Below are positions 44,052-49,710 of a stretch of DNA of 49,710 nt, piece by piece. Made by a program: the position numbers and the translations under genes. The stretch comes from Eubacteriales bacterium OttesenSCG-928-N13 (GTDB lineage Bacteria > Bacillota > Clostridia > Christensenellales > Aristaeellaceae): NCBI GenBank assembly GCA_030265545.1, contig JAJDGF010000002.1, forward strand, positions 1 through 49,710, in the 5' to 3' direction. The notes under the pieces were generated by a model. The model was not told the origin of the DNA. It worked only from the letters and a program-made list of their open reading frames with translations, and searched no databases. Each line of letters opens with the position of its first letter. The first letter of the stretch is position 1.

Positions 44052-46603
44052 TCCAATGGCCGGATTTCTACCGGAAATACGTGGGGCAAATGAACCCGTC
44101 TGGCCAGGACAAGCTGAGTGGCTGCTGCCCGTTCGGCACACATCAGGACAAGCACCCTTCGTTTTGGATTACCACGACAAACGGGATGTTCAAGTGCGAG
44201 GCGTGTGGTGAGGCGGGGAACGCCACCACATTTCTGTCCAAGATGGAGCGCATCACAACGGGCGAGGCGTACAAGCGGCTGTGTGAACTGGCAGGCGTTG
44301 ATCAGGAGCGGCCCGCGCGCAAAACACCCTCCTATACTGTGAAGGAGTACGCGCTTGAAAAGCGGCTTCCGCAGCATTTCCTGCAGACGCTGGGCGTCAG
44401 GGCCGGTGCGGGCAACCGTTATGTGGAGATCCCATACAAGGATGAACACGGGCGCGTCACGGCGATCCGCAAGCGCATGCCACCCGGTGCGAAGCAGCGG
44501 TTCCTGTGGAACAAGGGCGCGAAACCCACGCTCTATGGGCTGTGGCGGCTACAGGAAGCCCGTGATGCAGGGCATGTTGTGTTGGTCGAAGGGGAGTCCG
44601 ATGCGCAGACGCTGTGGTTCCTCGGTATTCCCGCGCTGGGTATGCCGGGCGCGAGCACGTTCAGCGCCGTCTACGCCAAGCAGCTGATGGGCATCGGCAC
44701 AATCTATCTGCACATTGAGAACGACCGGGGTGGCCGCACGGCCAAGCGCAAGGTCGCCGAGGCGCTGCTTGAGGCTGGGTACACAGGCACCGTGAAGGTG
44801 TGGAGCTGTGCTGTGCACCATGCACTGAAAGACCCATCGGCCATCTTCTGTGCCGATGAGCGGCGCGCTGCCGAGATCATGATTTCCATCATGCGGGAAG
44901 CGCCGCCCCTGAACTTGGAGATGGCCGTGATTGATCTGCCGCCTGGGCTGGAGGACGCGCCGATCCAACTCAGGACGCCGCCCGGTTATGAGATCGATGC
45001 CACTGGCATCTATAAGATTGACGCCAAAACAGGTGTCCTTGAGCAATCGCCGTTCTGCTGGACACCGGTCCTGATAGCGAGCACGCTCACCAATGAGGAT
45101 GGCAGCACGAAGCTGGAACTGTCCTTTTTGCGTGATGGGCGCTGGCGCAGTGCGCGCATGGCGCGCGACCACCTGATGGTCAGCCGCCATGTGGTGAAGC
45201 TGGCTGGGGTGGGAGCTGACGCCACCAGCGAGAACGCATCAGAGCTGGTCAGGTGGTTTTCCGCGCTGGAGTGCGCCAACGCTGACCTGATTCCCAAGCG
45301 GTTGAGCGTCACCCACTATGGCTGGATTGGCGAGGGACACAAGCACTTCATGCCGTATTCCGCAGGTGAGTTCGTGTTCGATACCGACGGCTATGCCGCA
45401 CTGGCGCATGTGGGCAAGACCGTAGGATCATTTGAGAGCTGGCGCGATGCCATGCAGCCGAACCGCGAACGCACGCTGTTTCGGTTCATCTTTGCGTCCG
45501 CGTTCGCAGCGCCGCTGCTCAGCATCCTGGGCCAGCGCATCTTTCTGGTGTACAATTGGGGCGACAGCGGAGGCGGGAAGACTGCCGTGCTGATGGCCGG
45601 GCTCTCGGCCTGGGGCAACCCCGACGATCTGCGCATGAGCTTCAATGCCACCAATGTCGCCATTGAGCGCATGGTGCAGTTCTACTCCGACATGCCGTTT
45701 GGGCTGAATGAACGCCAACTCGCGGGCAGCAGGCAGGAGTTCCTGGACAAGCTGGTATACACACTGTCCGAGGGCAAGGCGCGCGGACGCGGCGCGCGTG
45801 AGGGCGGGCTGCAGCACCAGGGTTCCTGGCGCAGCGTCATCATCGCCAACGGCGAGGAACCGCTGGCCGGTGACACATCCCAGAGCGGTGTGCAGACGCG
45901 CGCATTGGAGCTGTTTGGGCAGCCATTTGAGCGCGAGGAAGACGCCGCCGCCATCTATGATGTGGTCGCACAGCATCACGGGCACGCTGGCCGCATGTTC
46001 ATCGAACAGCTTGTGAAGGCTGATCACGAGAATCTGCGATCTGTGCACCGCCGCTCTTGCGAGGAATTGGCCAAATGCAGCGCCAAGACCAGGAACCATG
46101 TGTCGGCGGTCGCCTGCGTCTGCGTGGCTGACTACCTGGTGTCCCAATGGCTGTTTGATTCGAAAGCGGATCAGGCGCACACGGATGCGCTGCGCATGGG
46201 GCAGGACATCCTGTCGTCGCTTGAACCGCCCGAAGAGATGGACGTCAATCAGCGCGCCTATGAGTTCATTGTGGGCTGGGTCGATAGCAATCTCAAGCAG
46301 TTCTCGGATGATTACACCGGTGGTACACAGTATGGTTTCTATGCGCCGAGCGACCGAAAGGTGTACATCTATCCGAATGTGCTGAACGATGCGCTGGAGA
46401 AACGTGGATTCTCGCCACGAAAGGTGCGAAAATGGCTTGCTGACAATGGCTTGATCACCACATCACATTCACACAAGAAGATTCTCTTTAGCGTTCAAAA
46501 ATGGCACCAGGAGCACAATGTGCGCGTGGTGGAGCTGTTGCTGCCCGACGCGGCGGAGGTCGGGTGGGACTCCGAAAGCGGTGATGACTTCCCATTCGAC
46601 TGA
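44021..46603 (+). CDS. Primase-helicase: CHC2 zinc finger, Toprim and DUF927 ATPase
   Basis: An 860-residue replication protein that would make primers and unwind DNA. The zinc finger is CCPFGTH (35-41) with FKCEACGEAG (58-67). The Toprim domain shows VLVEGESDAQT (about 186-196) and later acidic residues (HIENDRGGR). The C-terminal ATPase has Walker A GDSGGGKTA (about 514-522) and PFGLNERQL in the DUF927 manner. The last residues are ESGDDFPFD, which imitate the acidic tip of SSB. GGAGG lies before ATG 44021. It is followed at once by the iteron region, its likely origin. Confidence 0.88.
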   Translation: MAEHQNLDTLIQWPDFYRKYVGQMNPSGQDKLSGCCPFGTHQDKHPSFWITTTNGMFKCEACGEAGNATTFLSKMERITTGEAYKRLCELAGVDQERPARKTPSYTVKEYALEKRLPQHFLQTLGVRAGAGNRYVEIPYKDEHGRVTAIRKRMPPGAKQRFLWNKGAKPTLYGLWRLQEARDAGHVVLVEGESDAQTLWFLGIPALGMPGASTFSAVYAKQLMGIGTIYLHIENDRGGRTAKRKVAEALLEAGYTGTVKVWSCAVHHALKDPSAIFCADERRAAEIMISIMREAPPLNLEMAVIDLPPGLEDAPIQLRTPPGYEIDATGIYKIDAKTGVLEQSPFCWTPVLIASTLTNEDGSTKLELSFLRDGRWRSARMARDHLMVSRHVVKLAGVGADATSENASELVRWFSALECANADLIPKRLSVTHYGWIGEGHKHFMPYSAGEFVFDTDGYAALAHVGKTVGSFESWRDAMQPNRERTLFRFIFASAFAAPLLSILGQRIFLVYNWGDSGGGKTAVLMAGLSAWGNPDDLRMSFNATNVAIERMVQFYSDMPFGLNERQLAGSRQEFLDKLVYTLSEGKARGRGAREGGLQHQGSWRSVIIANGEEPLAGDTSQSGVQTRALELFGQPFEREEDAAAIYDVVAQHHGHAGRMFIEQLVKADHENLRSVHRRSCEELAKCSAKTRNHVSAVACVCVADYLVSQWLFDSKADQAHTDALRMGQDILSSLEPPEEMDVNQRAYEFIVGWVDSNLKQFSDDYTGGTQYGFYAPSDRKVYIYPNVLNDALEKRGFSPRKVRKWLADNGLITTSHSHKKILFSVQKWHQEHNVRVVELLLPDAAEVGWDSESGDDFPFD

Positions 46604-46639
46604 GAAAAGGCTGAAAACCGTGGGTGTTGCCATCCTCCG

Positions 46640-46830
46640 AGCTAACAACTAGTTTTTTTAGTTGTTAGCTTGGTTGCTAGAGAGGATTTGTGAAAAGTGC
46701 ACAGGGAAATCCACTATATAGTATATAATATATAGACAGTATACACTGTATAGTATATATCTAACAACTCTAACAACTCTAACACAGTATGTAATACACT
46801 ATATAGGAGAAATTTCACCATCATAAAAAA
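46640..46830. other. Candidate replication origin: hairpin, iterons and AT-rich tract
   Basis: AGCTAACAACTA and TAGTTGTTAGCT form a 12-bp stem with a 7-base T-rich loop (46640-46670). The same 9-mer CTAACAACT recurs in tandem at 46761-46769 and 46770-46778, with a third degenerate copy (CTAACACAG) after it. Between them is a very AT-rich tract with TATATAGTATATA-like palindromes, and a second AT-rich tract follows to 46830. The location after the primase-helicase and between convergent genes fits an origin. The rest of 46604-46903 holds no gene. Confidence 0.55.
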
Positions 46831-46903
46831 TTCTCCAATAAGGTACGGTCTGTAGAGGGGGTATTAGGTGTTTGGGTGATAGGAATCCAATCGGGTGGGC
46901 CGG

Positions 46904-47122
46904 CTATTGCGCGGTCGGATGCTGCTCCACAAGCTGGCGGCGCAGTCCCTCCAGCTCCCGCCTTTGCCGCTTGATTTCAGAGCGCAGCAACTCCTTTCGG
47001 AACGGATTCAGGCACTTGCAGTACTCGGCCTGAAAACCGGCCAGTTCCCGTTCGCGCCGGGCGATGACCGCATCGCCCGCGCCGAGTCGCACCCGCAGGA
47101 TGTCCTTAGCTAGTGTGGTCAT
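46904..47122 (-). CDS. Small helical protein, 72 aa, last gene of the amidoligase operon
   Basis: A charged helix protein (ILRVRLGAGDAVIARREREL, then EYCKCLNPFRKELLRSEIKR) with a CKC motif. No family recognised. ATG 47122 overlaps the stop of the upstream gene as ATGA. It closes the leftward operon. Confidence 0.6.
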   Translation of the reverse strand: MTTLAKDILRVRLGAGDAVIARRERELAGFQAEYCKCLNPFRKELLRSEIKRQRRELEGLRRQLVEQHPTAQ

Positions 47123-47898
47123 TCGGCATCACCTTCCGTTTGATTTGAGAGCTGCGCGCGGCGCTCGCGCCAGCGTTCGGTGTGCTCGGCAGCCTTGGCG
47201 GCATTCGGGAATGCGCTGGGGCCGCTCAGATTTCGGAGCAGCAGCTTTCGCTCCGCCGCGACCGTTTGTCCACCGAACCCCAGCCGCAGCAGGAAGGCGC
47301 GGAACGCAAACTTCTCGCTGTCCACAGGGCGCTCCGTGGCGCGGATGCGCTTCTGGCGCTTGGCCATCTCGACCATGGCCGTGATGAGCATCGCGTAGGC
47401 GCGCAGCTCGTCAGCATCCAGCACACGGTCAAACCAGGGGAATTGTAGCCTGTCCTCCGTGCGGATGACCGCAAGCGTGTGTGCGCCCAGCGCCTTGCTG
47501 ATCAGCGTCGCCTTGCTGGCAATGAGCCGCTCCAGATTCAGAAGCTGTGTATCGGTGAGTCCGTTCAGCGGCAACTCGATGGTGAAGCTGTCCTCGCCGG
47601 TGTGCTCGGCGACCGACTGTGACTCACTTGATTCCAAAGCCGGCGCCGGCGGCGAGTCATCCTGCCGCGCTTCGTACAGGAAGCCGCGCAGGTACAGCTC
47701 GGCCAACAGCTGCTCGAAGGCGTCCACATCGTGCCCAACCGGTGCGCTGAGCGTACCGTTCCTGTCGATTTCATAGCTGCCCACCTCGAATGCGAAGCTG
47801 GGCGCGCCCCGGTATTGCGCCGGTGTCCCCAGCGCCTCCGAGACAGCCTTCACCAGTTCTTTGCGCCGTTCGCCGGTGACGTTGTACATGACCTTCAT
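47119..47898 (-). CDS. Conserved mobile-element protein of the YNVTG type ('virulence-related' annotation)
   Basis: From ATG 47898, which overlaps the stop of the cyclotransferase gene as ATGA, the protein has 259 residues. It starts MKVMYNVTGERRKELVKAVS, followed by GAPSFAFEVGSYEIDRNGTL, a pattern I recall from many proteins encoded on Firmicutes conjugative elements, often labelled 'virulence-related' without evidence. The second half has helices (LTDTQLLNLERLIASKATLI, then FAFRAFLLRLGFGGQTVAAE). The C-terminal motif FAFRAFLLRLGF is similar to YAFRCWLLKLGF near the end of the amidoligase, so these proteins may share a domain or partner. Confidence 0.65.
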   Translation of the reverse strand: MKVMYNVTGERRKELVKAVSEALGTPAQYRGAPSFAFEVGSYEIDRNGTLSAPVGHDVDAFEQLLAELYLRGFLYEARQDDSPPAPALESSESQSVAEHTGEDSFTIELPLNGLTDTQLLNLERLIASKATLISKALGAHTLAVIRTEDRLQFPWFDRVLDADELRAYAMLITAMVEMAKRQKRIRATERPVDSEKFAFRAFLLRLGFGGQTVAAERKLLLRNLSGPSAFPNAAKAAEHTERWRERRAQLSNQTEGDAE

Positions 47899-48389
47899 CG
47901 ATACGCACCTGCTTTCCACTCGTCCGGGCACCATACCATGGATGCCGCCAGCGCCAGCCCCAATATGGGGTTGACGTGTTCCTCCAGTCCCAGGTCAATG
48001 TAGGCGTCGCGGATGCCGAAGTAGTAGCTGCGCGACGGCATGCCCAACTGGCCGCCGTTCATCAGGTACACCATGCCGTTGATCGCCCGTCCATTTGAGA
48101 GCGTCACCGGGCACTGTTCTTTGCGGTAGTAGTGCGGGAAGCCCTCGTAGCTGTCCAGGCTCGTCTCGTCCCGATTCGATAGCTCCCACACCGCCACCGG
48201 CACCCGATGGCGCTTGGGTCCCTTGCCCCGCGGCGCGGGCACCAGCGTGGCATGAGCGTTTCCGCTCATACGCCCCTTGAACACCAGCTGCATGTCCTCG
48301 ACCCAGCCCGTACCGATCAGCCGCGCATCCGGGCACCTGTGCTTCATCTGCCCCCTGCTCATGTTGGAACCGTAGGCAATGTACTTCAT
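47895..48389 (-). CDS. Gamma-glutamylcyclotransferase (AIG2/GGCT) family protein
   Basis: A 164-residue protein of the GGCT fold, enzymes that cyclise gamma-glutamyl groups to 5-oxoproline and so cut gamma-glutamyl amines. YGSNM (residues 6-10) is the substrate-binding loop, and DSYEGFPHYYRKE contains the catalytic Glu82. ATG 48389 is chosen for GGGAGG eight bases upstream. In a neighbourhood with an amidoligase it probably trims or removes glutamyl-linked groups that the ligase adds. Length is normal for the family. Confidence 0.88.
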   Translation of the reverse strand: MKYIAYGSNMSRGQMKHRCPDARLIGTGWVEDMQLVFKGRMSGNAHATLVPAPRGKGPKRHRVPVAVWELSNRDETSLDSYEGFPHYYRKEQCPVTLSNGRAINGMVYLMNGGQLGMPSRSYYFGIRDAYIDLGLEEHVNPILGLALAASMVWCPDEWKAGAYR

Positions 48390-48409
48390 GTGTGTATCCT
48401 CCCTTGATT

Positions 48410-48754
48410 TCATAGCTGTTCCACGCGCTCGGTATAATGCAATTCCAAAGCGTTGATGGCGTCCGCCAATCCGGCTGCGCGCTGTATCTGCTCGGCAGCC
48501 CAGCGCAGCTCGTTCGTGTTCGCGTTCGGGTTCATCATGCAAACCGATGCCTTGGCGCGAATGAGCTGTGTGAGTTCGCCGTCGTTGAATCGTGTGTCCT
48601 CCCAGATGGTGAAGCTCACGTAATCATCGCGTCCCTGTACGACACCTTCGTAGCGCGCGCGCTCGTCCTTCCAGGGAACAAACCCAAAGGCGCTGATGAG
48701 CCTGTTCAGCGTGTGGTTGATTTCAAAGATTGCCTGCTGTCTATCCTGTGTCAT
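48410..48754 (-). CDS. Unrecognised protein of the amidoligase operon, 114 aa
   Basis: A soluble protein with an N-terminal helix (QQAIFEINHTLNRLISAFGF), a beta part (RDDYVSFTIWEDTRFNDGEL) and a C-terminal helix (WAAEQIQRAAGLADAINALE). No known domain. GGGAGGG precedes ATG 48754. It lies between the amidoligase and the cyclotransferase, so it may be a substrate carrier or cofactor protein of that pathway. Confidence 0.55.
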   Translation of the reverse strand: MTQDRQQAIFEINHTLNRLISAFGFVPWKDERARYEGVVQGRDDYVSFTIWEDTRFNDGELTQLIRAKASVCMMNPNANTNELRWAAEQIQRAAGLADAINALELHYTERVEQL

Positions 48755-48852
48755 GGTGAACCCTCCCCTATTTCATAGCTTGCGGCGTTCCGCGACGTGG
48801 GCGAAGTTCGCCTTCCACATCCACGTTTCGGCTGGTGCCGTGCCCAGCCTCG

Positions 48853-49710
48853 TCAGGCGGCGGGGCGACCGTTGCGCCAGGCGCTGTCGCCGGGCAGGTT
48901 GGCCAGCAGGTGTTCGCGGGCGGTGGCGAACTCGTCGCCGATGAAGCCCAGCTTGAGCAGCCAACACCGGAAGGCGTATTTGGGATTGTCGGTTACGGGG
49001 CGTGTGGGGCTGGCGTAGCTTGATTTGAGAGCGCAGTCGGAAATAGCCATGCAAAGCTGGATATAGGCTTTTATCTTTCCGGCGTGAAGTGTGCTGTTGA
49101 AGGCGCGGAACTCGAGTGTGCCCTTGGTAAAGGTCGAGTGCAGGTTGAGCAGGTGGTAGCGCGAATCGTCGTAGTGATAGCTTTTGCGGCGCTCGGCCTC
49201 GCGGTCTGTGCGCACATCGTACCAAAGCCGGGCCAGCGCGTCGTCGTCCTTGGGTTTGCGGCGGTTGAGCTGTTCCAGAAACCGCTGCTCGACCGGCCTG
49301 CACCAGCGGTCGCGGCGGTCGCCTGATATACCCAGCGCCTGTGTCAGTAGGTCCTCCTTGGCGTTGACCAGGTTGACCAGGTTCCGTAGCGTCTTGGCGG
49401 TGTGCTCGCCCCGTCCGATGTGTACGTGTATGCCGCAGCTTTCGTGTGCTTTCGCCCCAGCGGCGCGCAGCTTGCGCACCAGCTCCTGCAATACGGGGAT
49501 GTCCTCCCAGCGGCATATGGGTGTTACCAACTCGCAGCGTTCGTCGGCTGGGGCGGCAATGCTGGCGTCGGATACCAGTTTCCACACCCGGCCCTGTTGG
49601 TCGGACACCTCGCGTGTGTCGTAGGTGCCGCCTCGGTGGTATACCCGTGTGCCGAAGTAGTCGGCCATGGTCTGCGCTGCCGTAGCGCGAGTGATACCGT
49701 TGAACTCGAC
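48853..49710 (-). CDS. Amidoligase family enzyme, N-terminus cut by window edge
   Basis: The frame is open to the right edge and reads VEFNGITRATAAQTMADYFG at the entry, the start of the amidoligase core, so the true start is outside the window. Within 285 residues I see CELVTPICRWEDIPVLQELV, then CGIHVHIGRGEHTAKTLRNL, and a C-terminal LEFRAFNSTLHAGKIKAYIQ. These are motifs of the glutamine-synthetase-like COOH-NH2 ligases (Amidoligase_2) that join carboxyl and amino groups using ATP. It is the first visible gene of the operon with GGCT. Substrates are unknown; peptides or cell-wall groups are predicted for the family. Confidence 0.85.
   Translation of the reverse strand, partial: VEFNGITRATAAQTMADYFGTRVYHRGGTYDTREVSDQQGRVWKLVSDASIAAPADERCELVTPICRWEDIPVLQELVRKLRAAGAKAHESCGIHVHIGRGEHTAKTLRNLVNLVNAKEDLLTQALGISGDRRDRWCRPVEQRFLEQLNRRKPKDDDALARLWYDVRTDREAERRKSYHYDDSRYHLLNLHSTFTKGTLEFRAFNSTLHAGKIKAYIQLCMAISDCALKSSYASPTRPVTDNPKYAFRCWLLKLGFIGDEFATAREHLLANLPGDSAWRNGRPAA

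Noticed and set aside
48773..49585. A 270-codon minus-strand frame overlapping the amidoligase
   Set aside because: It is rich in Arg, Pro and Gln as expected for an out-of-frame reading, and the amidoligase frame has clear family motifs.
1..49710. CRISPR array or diversity-generating retroelement
   Set aside because: The repeats present are tandem without spacers (12-bp, 7-bp and 9-bp units) or palindromic. There is no Cas gene, reverse transcriptase or template/variable repeat pair.

Overview
The window reads as DNA of a Gram-positive bacterium of the phylum Bacillota, most likely a moderately GC-rich Clostridia-type gut or sediment organism. The reasons are strong GGAGG ribosome binding sites almost everywhere, Gram-positive LexA/DinR boxes of the GAAC-N4-GTTC type, phage replication and lysis genes of Firmicutes type, and sigma-like ORFs of the kind carried by Firmicutes conjugative elements. 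Essentially the whole window is accessory DNA. I see no housekeeping operon; metK is present but sits inside a prophage.

Region A (1-16854) is the left-facing early half of an integrated temperate phage. A tyrosine integrase (15509-16783) ends next to a duplicated 3' end of a tRNA-Pro(CGG) gene (16810-16854), which marks one prophage junction. Beside the integrase lie a PD-(D/E)XK-like protein and a CI-like repressor (14446-14832). The repressor faces a leftward early promoter whose spacer is a perfect 18-bp palindrome. The leftward operon runs through small regulators, a Rad50/SbcC-like ATPase, RecT, a metallo-beta-lactamase-fold protein, a DnaD-like initiator carrying seven tandem 7-bp iterons, a DnaC-like loader, RusA, an SSB, an ArpU-like regulator, a complete S-adenosylmethionine synthetase, a DUF488 protein with a structured RNA in front of it, a degenerate tRNA-like gene, and a DNA methyltransferase cut by the window edge. 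Packaging and structural genes must lie further left.

Region B (about 17200-35980) is transcribed rightward. It starts with an SOS-type promoter and an ArpU-like regulator, then an ECF sigma/anti-sigma pair with a small secreted protein whose ribosome binding site is buried in a 15-pair stem. A leader zone follows with promoters, LexA and DnaA boxes, and several promoter-proximal terminators. The main cargo is an operon of fibre-like proteins, a 2548-residue RHS/YD-repeat protein without a signal peptide, a small membrane protein directly after its variable tip (candidate immunity protein), more fibre-like proteins, and a lysis cassette (NlpC/P60-SH3 endolysin, membrane coiled-coil protein, holin). 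No capsid, portal, terminase or sheath gene is present. I infer an SOS-inducible, lysis-released RHS toxin island; this is the strongest candidate in the window for an undescribed system.

Region C (36000-46900) is a rightward regulatory and replication module: four sigma-like proteins, a DUF3825 protein, zinc ribbons, an SNF2 helicase, an antirepressor, an SSB-like protein, a PLD-like nuclease apparently inserted by a 42-bp duplication, and a primase-helicase. It ends in an AT-rich, iteron-bearing segment that looks like a replication origin. Region D (46904-49710) is a leftward, tightly overlapped five-gene operon with an amidoligase and a gamma-glutamylcyclotransferase, which suggests a peptide or isopeptide modification pathway.
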